Positions 33,786-42,855 of a DNA stretch of 64,000 nucleotides are shown here, one piece after another. Source of the DNA: Micrococcales bacterium (lineage in GTDB: Bacteria; Actinomycetota; Actinomycetes; Actinomycetales; Microbacteriaceae); contig JAFKIY010000001.1 of the NCBI GenBank assembly GCA_017306245.1, positions 682,001-746,000 of the forward strand, given 5' to 3'. Within the stretch, counting starts at the first letter, position 1. Every line of letters begins with the position of its first letter. Below the pieces are notes generated by a model. It ran no database searches, had not been told where the DNA came from, and saw only the letters and a list, made by a program, of their open reading frames with translations. The position numbers and the translations under genes were made by a program.

Positions 33786-34789
33786 GCGGCGACGCGCAGC
33801 GGCGACCGAACGGGCCGTTCAGGGCCGGCGACCGGGTCCAGCTGACCGGCCCTCGGGGCCGACTCAACACGATCACGCTCGAAACCGGCGGGGAATTCCA
33901 CACCCATCGGGGCATCCTCCTGCACGACACGATCATCGGGCTGCCGGACGGATCCGTCGTTCGCAACACCGTGGATGACGAATATCTCGCCCTGCGCCCC
34001 CTGCTCTCCGACTTCGTCATGTCGATGCCCCGCGGCGCCGCCATCGTGTACCCGAAAGACGCCGCGCAGATCCTCCTGGTCGGCGACATTTTCCCCGGCG
34101 CCACCGTCGTCGAGGCGGGCGTCGGATCCGGTGCGCTCTCGCTCACCCTGCTGAGGGCGATCGGCCCCACGGGGACGCTGCTGTCCTTCGAACGCCGGGA
34201 AGAATTCGCCCGGATCGCCCGCGGCAACGTGACCGCGTTCCTCGGCGCCGAGCCGCCGAACTGGAAGGTCTGCATCGGCGATCTCGCGGATGAGCTCGCA
34301 CACGAGGCAGAACCGGGCACCGTCGACCGCATCGTGCTCGACATGCTTGCGCCGTGGGAGTGCCTCGACGCCGCCAGCACCGCTCTCGCGCCAGGCGGCG
34401 TACTCCTCTGCTACGTCGCCACCGTGACCCAACTCTCCAGAGTCGCCGAAAGCATCCGCGCCACTGCGGCATTCACCGACCCCGAATCGTCGGAAACCAT
34501 GATCCGGGGCTGGCACGTCGAAGGGCTTGCCGTACGCCCGGACCACCGGATGGTCGCCCACACCGGGTTCCTGATCGCCGCCCGCAGGCTTGCCCCCGGC
34601 ACCGTGCTTCCCGAACTCAAACGCAAGGTGAAACCCGACTATTCCGCCGAAGACATCGAAGCCTGGACTCCCGGGGCGCTAGGCCAACGCCAGTCGAGCG
34701 ACAAACGTGCGCGGAAAGCGGCGCGCCAGGCCGAGAGCGGCGCACGGCGCGCAGCGGGGGAGAACGAGCCCCCCGCGGGTTCGGCTTAG
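33782..34789 (+). CDS. trmI: tRNA (adenine-58-N1)-methyltransferase TrmI
   Basis: A 335-residue S-adenosylmethionine enzyme that makes m1A58 in the T loop of tRNAs. An N-terminal beta domain (FRAGDRVQLTGPRGR) is followed by a Rossmann domain with VVEAGVGSGALSLTLL (about 103-118) and the catalytic region VLDMLAPWE (about 181-189). The length is greater than the usual 280 because of a basic, alanine-rich C-terminal tail (300-335). In many actinobacteria the Mpa-Dop-Pup-proteasome genes follow; here the FKBP gene starts 23 bases later. Confidence 0.92.
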   Translation: MSGDAQRRPNGPFRAGDRVQLTGPRGRLNTITLETGGEFHTHRGILLHDTIIGLPDGSVVRNTVDDEYLALRPLLSDFVMSMPRGAAIVYPKDAAQILLVGDIFPGATVVEAGVGSGALSLTLLRAIGPTGTLLSFERREEFARIARGNVTAFLGAEPPNWKVCIGDLADELAHEAEPGTVDRIVLDMLAPWECLDAASTALAPGGVLLCYVATVTQLSRVAESIRATAAFTDPESSETMIRGWHVEGLAVRPDHRMVAHTGFLIAARRLAPGTVLPELKRKVKPDYSAEDIEAWTPGALGQRQSSDKRARKAARQAESGARRAAGENEPPAGSA

Positions 34790-34811
34790 AATTGTCCACG
34801 CCCCAAGAACG

Positions 34812-35756
34812 ATGAATCGAGGATCCGTGCGCGCCCTTCCCGTGCTGCTGCTGACCGCCGGAATCGTCGCGAGCCTCACCTCGTGCGCGACGGCACCATT
34901 CACCCAAACCTGCACGCCGACCGTGCACTCCGGCGATGCGTCTGACGTCGTCACGGTCACCGGCACCTTTGGAAGCAAGCCGACGGTCGACTTCCCGACG
35001 CCCATCGTGACAAAGAAGGTCGAAAGAACGCAGGCGCTCGACGGAACCGGCCCCGTGGTCGCCGACGGCGACGTCGTGGTGATCAAGTACACCGCGTACA
35101 ACGGCGCGACCGGCGACATCGTCGGGCAGGGAGATTACTCCGGGCCGGGCCAGCCGCTCACTCTCGGCAAGTCGGTCAACAAGGCGGTAAGCGAGGGACT
35201 GGATTGCGCACGCGTCGGCTCCCGCGTCGTGATCGCGTCGAGCGCCGCGAATGCCGGCCAGGACCCGGCCAAGTTCCCCGACGCCATCGTGTTCGTGATC
35301 GACATCGTGGATGCATACCCCGGGAAGGCGTGGGGGACTCCCCAGATTCCGCAGGCCGGGATGCCATCCGTCGTCACAGCCCCCAACGGCGCGCCGGGTG
35401 TCACCGTGCCGAAGGAGAATCCGCCGTCGACACTCGCCGTGAACGCGCTTCGCGTGGCGAACGGTACGACCGTCAAGGCCGGCGACAAGGTCGTCGTCAA
35501 GTACACCGCTCTGCTCTGGTCGGACAGCAGCGTCTTCGACTCGACCTGGACGAAAGGTCAGGCCAAGATCGTCACCCTGACCCCGTCAGACACGATCACC
35601 AAGGGCTTCGTGAAGGGGCTCGTCGGCCAGGCGGTGGGCTCTCAAGTGCTCATCGTGGCGCCGCCATCCGACGGTTACGGGTCGGCAGGCAGCGCCGGTG
35701 TTCCCGCCGGCTCGACGCTCATCTACGTCGTCGACATCCTCGGAGTCGACGGATAA
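34812..35756 (+). CDS. FKBP-type peptidyl-prolyl isomerase lipoprotein
   Basis: A 314-residue lipoprotein with lipobox LTSC (C25) after a hydrophobic signal. Two FKBP-like domains follow, about 60-160 (GTGPVVADGDVVVIKYTAYN) and 195-314 (GDKVVVKYTALLWSDSSVFDSTW, then GFVKGLVGQAVGSQVLIVAPP). Only the second keeps most FKBP-core residues. It would help proline-limited folding outside the membrane. TAGAAT at 34787-34792 is a probable -10, inside the trmI stop region. It lies directly before pafB, a place it also holds in related genomes. Confidence 0.88.
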   Translation: MNRGSVRALPVLLLTAGIVASLTSCATAPFTQTCTPTVHSGDASDVVTVTGTFGSKPTVDFPTPIVTKKVERTQALDGTGPVVADGDVVVIKYTAYNGATGDIVGQGDYSGPGQPLTLGKSVNKAVSEGLDCARVGSRVVIASSAANAGQDPAKFPDAIVFVIDIVDAYPGKAWGTPQIPQAGMPSVVTAPNGAPGVTVPKENPPSTLAVNALRVANGTTVKAGDKVVVKYTALLWSDSSVFDSTWTKGQAKIVTLTPSDTITKGFVKGLVGQAVGSQVLIVAPPSDGYGSAGSAGVPAGSTLIYVVDILGVDG

Positions 35757-35757
35757 C

Positions 35758-36780
35758 GTGGTCGGCCAGGGTTCTGCACCGCGAGTTCCCGTAGAGGAAC
35801 GGCTGTTCAGCCTCGTCCTGGCACTGCTCGCAACCGATCAGGGGCTGACCAAAGGTCAGATTCTCTCCACCGTCCAGGGCTACCGGCAGCGATTTTCGCC
35901 GAATCGCGACAACGCGAACCTCGAACGGCAGTTCGAGCGGGACAAGGACGACATCCGGGAACTCGGCGTGCCCATCGAAACGCTGGAGCCCCTGGGTCAG
36001 GCCGGCAATAACCAGAACCTGCGCTACCGAATCCCTCGCGGTGAATACGAACTCCCGCGGGACATCAGCTTCACGGCGGAGGAGACGGCGCTGCTGGGGC
36101 TTGCGGCCATGGTGTGGCGGGAAGGATCGCTGTCGGACGAATCGCGCCGCGCCATCATCAAGCTCAAGGCGCTCGGCATGGAGACGGTGGAACCGGTGCT
36201 CGCCTACGCGCCGCGCGTGCGCGTGCGGGATGCCGCGTTCGAGCCGCTCCGCGTCGCCATCGACAAACACCACATCGTGCGGTTCGGCTATCTCAAACCG
36301 GGAGAGTCGGATGCCGGGGTGCGGACTGTCGCCCCTCTCGCGCTCGTGCAGTTCCAGGGCCGGTGGCACTGCTGCGCGGTCGAGCCCGACACGGGGGAGC
36401 GCAAGACCTTCCTGCTCCGGCGCATCGTGACTGAGGTGTCGGCGACGGGCAAGTCGTTCGCGGCATCAACGGACGACGAGGCCGAGCGGGGCCTTCGCGA
36501 ACTCGACGAGGTGTGGGCCAGCCATCTCGCCCAGGTGCGGGTTGAGGAGGGCACCGACGCGGCAACCCGCCTGCACAAGCAGCGCGGCGCCGGGATGACG
36601 AAAGACGGGACTCTCCTGCTCCACTACGTCGACCTCAATATCCTCGCCGACGAGTTGACCGGCTACGGTCCGGAGGTTGTCGTGGTGTCACCGCCGGAAC
36701 TGGTCGAGGCCGTCCGGACTCGGCTCAGCGCCGTCGCCGCCGCACATACCGGGGCTGCGGGGGAGGACGGGCATGGCTGA
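35758..36780 (+). CDS. pafB: WYL-domain transcription factor PafB
   Basis: A 340-residue WYL protein: an N-terminal winged helix-turn-helix (about 12-85; VEERLFSLVLALLATDQGLTK), the central WYL domain (about 150-235; HHIVRFGYLKPGESDAGVRTVAPLALVQFQGRWHCCAV split) and the C-terminal WCX extension. It starts at a GTG one base after the FKBP stop. With PafC it forms the activator of the LexA-independent DNA damage response in mycobacteria, which needs no Pup-proteasome. pafC overlaps it by eight bases. Confidence 0.9.
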   Translation: MVGQGSAPRVPVEERLFSLVLALLATDQGLTKGQILSTVQGYRQRFSPNRDNANLERQFERDKDDIRELGVPIETLEPLGQAGNNQNLRYRIPRGEYELPRDISFTAEETALLGLAAMVWREGSLSDESRRAIIKLKALGMETVEPVLAYAPRVRVRDAAFEPLRVAIDKHHIVRFGYLKPGESDAGVRTVAPLALVQFQGRWHCCAVEPDTGERKTFLLRRIVTEVSATGKSFAASTDDEAERGLRELDEVWASHLAQVRVEEGTDAATRLHKQRGAGMTKDGTLLLHYVDLNILADELTGYGPEVVVVSPPELVEAVRTRLSAVAAAHTGAAGEDGHG

Positions 36781-37756
36781 CCACACCCCACAACCCCACG
36801 CCAGAGACAAGCTCACGTTCCTGCTGTCGCTCGTCCCGTACCTCATGGATCACGATCGGGTGTCCGTGCAGGAGGCGGCGCGGCAATTCGGGGTGAGCGA
36901 GGAGCACATTCGCGACGCGGTGCGGCTCATTTCCGTGTCCGGCATCCCGGGGGACACCGCCGCATACCAGCACGACGACCTGTTCGACATAGCGTGGGAC
37001 GATTTCGAGGACAACGACCAGATCGTTCTCACCAACCTCGTCGCGATCGACGACTCGCCGCGGTTCTCCGGACGGGAAGCCGCCGCCCTCATCGCCGGGC
37101 TCCAGTATCTCTCAGCACTGCCGGAGAACGCGGATCGCAGCGCCATCGCCGTCCTCATGGCCAAGCTGTCCCGGGGAGCATCCGCCGCGCCGAGCCCCGT
37201 CGCGGTCGAGGCCTCCGAGACGGATGCGACGCTCGCGCTCATCCGGGAAGCCGTCGCGGCCGAGCGGCAAGTCGAATTCGAGTACCTCAACTCCCGAGGG
37301 GAACGGGAGCGCCGCCGCGTCGACCCGTTGCGGGTCGAATCGGTTGACGCCGACTGGTACCTGCGCGGATGGTGCCACCTCCGCGAGGCGCTGCGCACGT
37401 TCCGCATCGACCGCATCGCCGACCCCGAGATCACTGCCGAACCGATCTCGTACCATCCGCACGATGTGGACATTCCGGATGCGCTCTTCGAAGGGTCGCC
37501 GGAGGATATCGAAATCCAGCTCGCGGTCGCGCCGGCCGCGCTTCCCCTCGTCGCCGACTACCTTCGCGGCACCACGTCAGCACCCGCGGCGGATGGCCTC
37601 GTGCACACCACGATGCAGGTTTCCCACCTCCACGCGGTCAAGCGCCTCGCCTGCAGCCACCCTGGCCTTGTCACGGTCACGGGCCCTCCCGAGGCGCGGA
37701 AAGTCGTCGCGGACTGGGCTGCCGCCGGGCTGCACCGTTATGACGAATCCCGGTAG
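36773..37756 (+). CDS. pafC: WYL-domain transcription factor PafC
   Basis: A 327-residue partner of PafB with the same order: HTH (about 10-75; RVSVQEAARQFGVSEEHIRDAV), WYL domain (about 155-225; AAERQVEFEYLNSRGERERRRVDPLRVESVDADWYLRGWCHLREALRTFRIDRI split) and C-terminal WCX domain. The eight-base overlap with pafB favours equal synthesis of the two subunits. Expected to activate DNA-repair genes upon damage. Confidence 0.9.
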   Translation: MADHTPQPHARDKLTFLLSLVPYLMDHDRVSVQEAARQFGVSEEHIRDAVRLISVSGIPGDTAAYQHDDLFDIAWDDFEDNDQIVLTNLVAIDDSPRFSGREAAALIAGLQYLSALPENADRSAIAVLMAKLSRGASAAPSPVAVEASETDATLALIREAVAAERQVEFEYLNSRGERERRRVDPLRVESVDADWYLRGWCHLREALRTFRIDRIADPEITAEPISYHPHDVDIPDALFEGSPEDIEIQLAVAPAALPLVADYLRGTTSAPAADGLVHTTMQVSHLHAVKRLACSHPGLVTVTGPPEARKVVADWAAAGLHRYDESR

Positions 37757-37807
37757 ACCCGGCTAAACTGTTCGCACCAGTATCAACGACGACAAGGACG
37801 TATCAGG

Positions 37808-38023
37808 ATGTTACAAGGATTTACCGGATGGCATGCGCTCATCATTCTGGTGGTCGTCGTCCTCCTTTTCGGCGCGACGAAGCTCCCGGGACTTGCCAAG
37901 AGCGTCGGTCAGTCGATGAAGATTTTCCGCAGCGAGATGAAGAGCACCGACGCGGACGAGAATGAATCCGAAGACAAGGCAAAGGACGCCTCGGGCGAAA
38001 CCAAGTCGACGCCTAAGTCGTAG
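37808..38023 (+). CDS. tatA: Twin-arginine translocase subunit TatA
   Basis: A 71-residue protein with one N-terminal membrane helix (about 8-24), the hinge motif FGATKLPGLAKSVGQSMKIF, an amphipathic helix and an acidic/lysine-rich tail. It forms the pore of the Tat system that exports folded proteins, such as the Rieske protein QcrA encoded downstream. TAAACT about 40 bases before the start is a likely -10. It precedes tatC directly. Confidence 0.94.
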   Translation: MLQGFTGWHALIILVVVVLLFGATKLPGLAKSVGQSMKIFRSEMKSTDADENESEDKAKDASGETKSTPKS

Positions 38024-38028
38024 TGCCC

Positions 38029-38829
38029 ATGGCCGCGCGTGAAAAGCGAGGCGCGGACGGCGAACGTCGGATGTCGCTCGGACAGCACCTCGTCGAGCTT
38101 CGCAAGCGACTGTTCCGGTCCGCGATAGGGATACTGCTCGGAGCCGTCGTCGGCTGGCTCGTGTACCCGTGGGTGTGGGACGCATTGCGGGCGCCCATCC
38201 AGGTCATCGCCGAGTCGCGCAACGCCATTCTGAATTATCAGGGAATCACGACGGCGTTCGACGTGCACATGCAGATCGCGATCTATGTGGGCGTGTTCGT
38301 GTCCAGCCCGATCTGGCTGTACCAGATCTTCGCGTTCCTCGTCCCCGGCCTGACCAGGAAAGAGAAGCGCTACACGTTCGGATTCGTGTTCACCGCGATT
38401 CCGCTGTTCCTTGCCGGATGCGCGGCAGGCTGGTTCGTGGTCCCGCACATCGTCATCATCCTCACCTCCTTCGTCCCGTCGGAAGACGCGAGCTTCATCG
38501 AGGCGAAGGACTACCTCGGATTCGTCCTCAAGCTGATCCTCGCGGTCGGGGTCGCCTTCGTTCTGCCGGTGTTCCTGGTCCTTCTCAACTTCGTCGGGGT
38601 CATGTCCGGCCGCACGATCCTCAAAGGCTGGCGAATCGCCGTCCTGACAATCACCCTGTTCACGGCCATCGCCACCCCGGCTGCGGACCCGTTCTCCATG
38701 TTCCTGCTCGCGATACCGATGGTGGTCCTGTATTTCCTCGCGGTCGGAATCGCGTACTGGCACGACGCTCTGGCCGCGAAGAGGGCCAGAAAACTGGAGT
38801 CCGACCTCGGTTCACCGAGCATCGCGTGA
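38029..38829 (+). CDS. tatC: Twin-arginine translocase subunit TatC
   Basis: A 266-residue membrane protein with six hydrophobic segments and the TatC features MSLGQHLVELRKRLFRSAIG (cytoplasmic N-terminus), FVSSPIWLYQIFAFLVPGL and the conserved glutamate after the second helix region. It recognises twin-arginine signal peptides. The ATG at 38029 is chosen; a GTG at 38023 overlapping the tatA stop would add two residues. Its stop overlaps the GTG of helY (GTGA). Confidence 0.93.
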   Translation: MAAREKRGADGERRMSLGQHLVELRKRLFRSAIGILLGAVVGWLVYPWVWDALRAPIQVIAESRNAILNYQGITTAFDVHMQIAIYVGVFVSSPIWLYQIFAFLVPGLTRKEKRYTFGFVFTAIPLFLAGCAAGWFVVPHIVIILTSFVPSEDASFIEAKDYLGFVLKLILAVGVAFVLPVFLVLLNFVGVMSGRTILKGWRIAVLTITLFTAIATPAADPFSMFLLAIPMVVLYFLAVGIAYWHDALAAKRARKLESDLGSPSIA

Positions 38830-41198
38830 TCGAGTCGTTCCGGCGAGGGCTCTCGTTCGAGCTTGACCCCTTCCAGGTGAGCGCGTGCACCTACCTCGAA
38901 CAGGGGCGCAGCGTTCTGGTCGCGGCGCCGACGGGCGCGGGAAAGACAGTCGTCGCCGAGTTCGCGGTCTACCTCGCCATGCAGTCGAAAACCACGAAGG
39001 TGTTCTACACGGCGCCGATGAAGGCGCTCAGCAACCAGAAATACCAGGAGTTCGTCGCGACGTACGGCACCGAAAACGTGGGGCTCCTCACCGGCGACAC
39101 GAACATCAATTCGCGCGCGCGCATCGTCGTGATGACGACCGAGGTTCTTCGGAACATGCTCTATGCCGATTCGGAGCTGCTGCCCGGCCTCGGGTTCGTG
39201 ATCATGGACGAAGTCCACTACCTCGCCGACCGGTTCCGGGGCGCGGTCTGGGAGGAGGTCATCATCCACCTCCCGCAGGAAGTGAAACTCGTCTCGCTGA
39301 GCGCCACCGTGTCGAATGCCGAAGAATTCGGCGACTGGCTGCAAACCGTGCGAGGGGACACGAGCGTCATCGTGTCGGAGGAGCGGCCGGTGCCGCTCGA
39401 GCAGCACATTCTCATGCGCAACAAACTGATCGACCTGTTCGCCTCCTCCGGCAAGGGCGAATTGCACCGGGTGAACCCCGAACTCGTCCAGATGGCGAGG
39501 TACGGCGGGCGCACGCTCAGCGCACGCCAGATGAAGGATGTCGGCCGATATCATTCGCGCGGTGGTCGCCCTCAGGAGTTCCGCGTCGACCGGGCGGCGG
39601 TGATCCGGCTCCTCGACGACCACAACCTGCTTCCCGCCATTTTCTTCATCTTCAGCCGCGTGGGTTGCGATGCCGCCGTCGGTCAGGTGCTGCGATCCGG
39701 GATCCGGCTCACGACGGCGGCGGAACGCGACGAAATCCGCACCTGGGTGGAACAGGAAGTTCGGACCATACCCAAGGATGACCTCGCCGTGCTCGGTTAC
39801 TGGGAGTGGCTGAACGGGCTGGAGCGGGGCGTCGCGGCGCATCACGCAGGCATGCTCCCCGCTTTCAAGGAAATCGTCGAGGAGCTGTTCCGCCGGAAAC
39901 TCCTGAGAGTCGTGTTCGCCACGGAGACCCTCGCCCTGGGGATCAACATGCCGGCCAGGACCGTCGTTCTGGAAAAACTCGAGAAATTCGACGGCGAAGC
40001 GAGAGTCCCGATCACCCCGGGCGAATACACGCAGCTCACGGGACGGGCGGGCCGCCGGGGCATCGACGTCGAGGGTCACTCCGTCATCCAGTGGAAGGAT
40101 GGCCTCGATCCGCAGGCGGTGGCGTCCCTCGCCTCACGGCGAACCTATCCGCTGAACTCCAGTTTCACGCCGAGCTACAACATGGCGGTGAACCTCGTCG
40201 CGCAATTCGGGCGTCAACGCACGAGGGAGATCCTGGAATCCTCCTTCGCCCAGTTTCAGGCGGACCGCGGCGTCGTGAACCTGGCGAAGAAGGTTCGCGG
40301 GTTGGAGGAGTCCCTCGCCGGGTACGAAAAGTCCATGGTCTGCCACCTCGGCGACTTCCGCGAATATTCCGGCATTCGACGCGAACTCACCGACCTCGAG
40401 CGCAAGGGGGCGGGACGCGCGCACTCGGCGAGCCGGGGCGAACGGGATTCGCGGCAGCGCCAGCTCTCGTCTCTGCGGGCGCGCCTCCGGAAGCACCCCT
40501 GCCACGGTTGCAGCGACCGCGAAGCCCACGCGCGGTGGGCTGAACGCTGGTGGGGCCTCAAACGGCAGGCCGACGACCTGCGGCGTCAGATCACCGGCCG
40601 CACCGGCGCCATTTCGCGCGTCTTCGACCGCGTGAGTGACGTGTTGATCGACCTCGGCTACCTCGCCGCGGATGAGGCGGGGGAACTCACCGTCTCGGCT
40701 CCCGGACGCACGCTTCGGCGGATCTACGGCGAACGGGACCTTCTCGTCGCCGAGTGCCTGCGCACGAAAGCATGGGAGGGCCTCGACGCTGCCGACCTCG
40801 CCGCAATGGCCGCAGCGCTCGTGTATGAGCCCCGCCGCGACGACGGGCAACTGTCCGACCGGCAGCTGCCGAGGGGGGCGTTCCGCGCGGCGCTGCAACG
40901 GACGACGACGCTGTGGAGCGAGCTGGATGATCTGGAACGCGAACACCAGCTGCCGGGGAGCGAACCGGTGTCCGCCGGCGTGTCGCTCGCGATGAGCCGC
41001 TGGGCGCAGGGCGCTGCTCTCGAGCGGGTGCTGGACGACGCCGACCTTGCCGCGGGAGACTTCGTGCGGCTCGCGAAGCAGGCCATTGACCTGCTCGACC
41101 AGATCTCGATCGTCGCGGATGCGAAAGTCGGCATCACCGCGAGGGCCGCTCTCGATTCCATCAGGCGGGGGATCGTCGCCTATTCGAGCGTCGGATGA
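38826..41198 (+). CDS. helY: DEAD/DEAH-box RNA helicase HelY (Ski2/Mtr4-like)
   Basis: A 790-residue superfamily 2 helicase beginning at a GTG. Motifs: Q/FELDPFQ, Walker A APTGAGKT (about 34-41), DEVH (about 127-130), SAT, and the domain 2 motifs ATETLALGINMPARTVV and QLTGRAGRRGID. The C-terminal 350 residues form the helical Ski2/Mtr4-type domain with a CHGCSDREAH segment. It probably acts in RNA processing or decay. The order pafBC-tatAC-helY is conserved in actinobacteria. Confidence 0.92.
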   Translation: MIESFRRGLSFELDPFQVSACTYLEQGRSVLVAAPTGAGKTVVAEFAVYLAMQSKTTKVFYTAPMKALSNQKYQEFVATYGTENVGLLTGDTNINSRARIVVMTTEVLRNMLYADSELLPGLGFVIMDEVHYLADRFRGAVWEEVIIHLPQEVKLVSLSATVSNAEEFGDWLQTVRGDTSVIVSEERPVPLEQHILMRNKLIDLFASSGKGELHRVNPELVQMARYGGRTLSARQMKDVGRYHSRGGRPQEFRVDRAAVIRLLDDHNLLPAIFFIFSRVGCDAAVGQVLRSGIRLTTAAERDEIRTWVEQEVRTIPKDDLAVLGYWEWLNGLERGVAAHHAGMLPAFKEIVEELFRRKLLRVVFATETLALGINMPARTVVLEKLEKFDGEARVPITPGEYTQLTGRAGRRGIDVEGHSVIQWKDGLDPQAVASLASRRTYPLNSSFTPSYNMAVNLVAQFGRQRTREILESSFAQFQADRGVVNLAKKVRGLEESLAGYEKSMVCHLGDFREYSGIRRELTDLERKGAGRAHSASRGERDSRQRQLSSLRARLRKHPCHGCSDREAHARWAERWWGLKRQADDLRRQITGRTGAISRVFDRVSDVLIDLGYLAADEAGELTVSAPGRTLRRIYGERDLLVAECLRTKAWEGLDAADLAAMAAALVYEPRRDDGQLSDRQLPRGAFRAALQRTTTLWSELDDLEREHQLPGSEPVSAGVSLAMSRWAQGAALERVLDDADLAAGDFVRLAKQAIDLLDQISIVADAKVGITARAALDSIRRGIVAYSSVG

Positions 41199-41249
41199 CC
41201 GCCCACCGTCGAGCCCGCATCGCCGGTCCGGGGGCCGGAAATCCCACTT

Positions 41250-41255
41250 TAGGCT
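41250..41255 (+). promoter_or_regulatory. -10 hexamer of leaderless lnt
   Basis: TAGGCT, 7 bases before the ATG at 41263; the bases between contain no Shine-Dalgarno sequence. Confidence 0.4.
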
Positions 41256-41262
41256 GGAATCG

Positions 41263-42855
41263 ATGAATACCCGCTTGCGCACCCCCGTTGCGCCCCACTC
41301 GTCCGTCACGACGCCGACATCGACCGCGCCGCTCTGGCTCGCGGTCGTCGCCGCGGGCGCCTCTGGCCCGATCAACGCAGCGGCATTCCCCGCCCTGGAC
41401 TGGTGGCCGCTCATTTTCGCCGGCACGGGGCTCATGATGTGGTCCGTCGCAGGACGCAGAATCGGCACAGCGTTCGGCCTCGGCCTTCTCGGCGGATTCT
41501 CGTTCTGGGGAACACATATCTTTTGGCTCACCATCTACCTCGGACCCGTGCCCTGGCTCGCCCTCGCAGGCCTGCAAACCGTGTTCTTCGCGATCGGCGC
41601 GGTGCTGTTGAACCTGGCCTGGCGGTGGGTGCCCGCGGTGTGGCCTGGACGATGGGGCACGCTCGTCCTGCTGCCGGCCGTACTCGGCGCGGTGTGGAGT
41701 CTGCGGGAGTCGATCACGAGCACGTGGCCCTACGGCGGATTTTCCTGGGGGCGCCTCGCGTTCTCCCAATCGGAGAGCCCGTTCGGCAGCCTCGCCGCCT
41801 GGTTCGGCATCTCCGGGTTGTCCTTTCTTCTCGCCTGGGTGAGCGCGATCCTCGTGCAGGCGTTCCGCGAGTCTGCCGCCCGGCAGCACGGCATCCGCAT
41901 ACCGCTGAGAGGGATTGTGGCCTCGGGTTCGCTCGTTCTGCTCCTGGCCCTTCCGGCGTGGCCCGTCGTGACCTCGGGCACGTTTCGCGTCGCGGCGGTC
42001 CAGGGCAACTCGGACGCCGGCTTGTTCGCCCACCGCTCGCCCGGCCAGACGCTCAATGACCACATCGCAGGCACCGTGCCGCTGTTCGGCGACCGCGTCG
42101 ATGCTGTGATCTGGCCGGAGAACGCCGCCGACCTGAATCCGCTCACGCATCCGGACGTCGCACAGGCACTCGACTACATCACCGAACAGATGGATGCGCC
42201 GCTCGTCACGGGAACCATCACGAGCGACAATCAGGGCCGCACGTTCAACAGCCTCCTGCTGTGGGAGCCGGGCACGGGACCGGTGGACCAGTACGACAAG
42301 ATCCACCCCGTGCCGTTCGCCGAGTACCTGCCGGACCGCAGCTTCTGGTACCCGTTCGCGCCGGCGCTGTTCGATCTGGTCCCGCGCGATTATTCGATCG
42401 GCACCCGAGACAACATTTTCACCATCAGCGGGGTTCGGGCCGGCCTCGCCATCTGCTTCGACATCGTGGACGATTCCCTCATCAGGCACATGATCTCGGA
42501 TGGGGCGCAGGTGATTCTCGCCCCGACGAACAACGCCGACTTCGGCCACTCGGACGAGAACGTGCAGCAACTGGCCATTGCGCGGCTCCGCGGCATCGAG
42601 ACGGGGCGGAGCGTCGTGCAGGTGTCCACGGTCGGCGTGAGCGCGATCATGGCGCCGGATGGACGCACCATTTCCCGATTGCCGATCTTCACCGCCGGTT
42701 CGATGGTCGAGAATGTACCTCTGAGCACTACGACAACGCCCGCCACCGTGCTCGGGGCGAACGTCGACCCGGCCGTAGGCGGATTCGCCCTGGCCGCTCT
42801 GGTCCTCGGCTGGCTTGTTTCCCGTCAGCAACGGAAGGTGCGACACCATGGTTGA
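41263..42855 (+). CDS. lnt: Apolipoprotein N-acyltransferase
   Basis: A 530-residue membrane enzyme with about seven N-terminal/central hydrophobic segments and a nitrilase-type domain (about 240-475). The catalytic triad is visible in WPENAADLNP (Glu), QYDKIHPVPFAEYLP (Lys) and ICFDIVDDSLI (Cys); a last helix lies at 500-520. It N-acylates the lipobox cysteine after Lgt and signal peptidase II. The ppm1 gene overlaps its end by eight bases; in mycobacteria these two activities are fused in one protein, Ppm1. Confidence 0.93.
   Translation: MNTRLRTPVAPHSSVTTPTSTAPLWLAVVAAGASGPINAAAFPALDWWPLIFAGTGLMMWSVAGRRIGTAFGLGLLGGFSFWGTHIFWLTIYLGPVPWLALAGLQTVFFAIGAVLLNLAWRWVPAVWPGRWGTLVLLPAVLGAVWSLRESITSTWPYGGFSWGRLAFSQSESPFGSLAAWFGISGLSFLLAWVSAILVQAFRESAARQHGIRIPLRGIVASGSLVLLLALPAWPVVTSGTFRVAAVQGNSDAGLFAHRSPGQTLNDHIAGTVPLFGDRVDAVIWPENAADLNPLTHPDVAQALDYITEQMDAPLVTGTITSDNQGRTFNSLLLWEPGTGPVDQYDKIHPVPFAEYLPDRSFWYPFAPALFDLVPRDYSIGTRDNIFTISGVRAGLAICFDIVDDSLIRHMISDGAQVILAPTNNADFGHSDENVQQLAIARLRGIETGRSVVQVSTVGVSAIMAPDGRTISRLPIFTAGSMVENVPLSTTTTPATVLGANVDPAVGGFALAALVLGWLVSRQQRKVRHHG

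Noticed and set aside
32132-34561. An apparent 809-codon minus-strand protein
   Set aside because: Only the C-terminal 294 residues form a PAC2 protein with its own start and ribosome site; the rest is antisense to the HAD and trmI genes.
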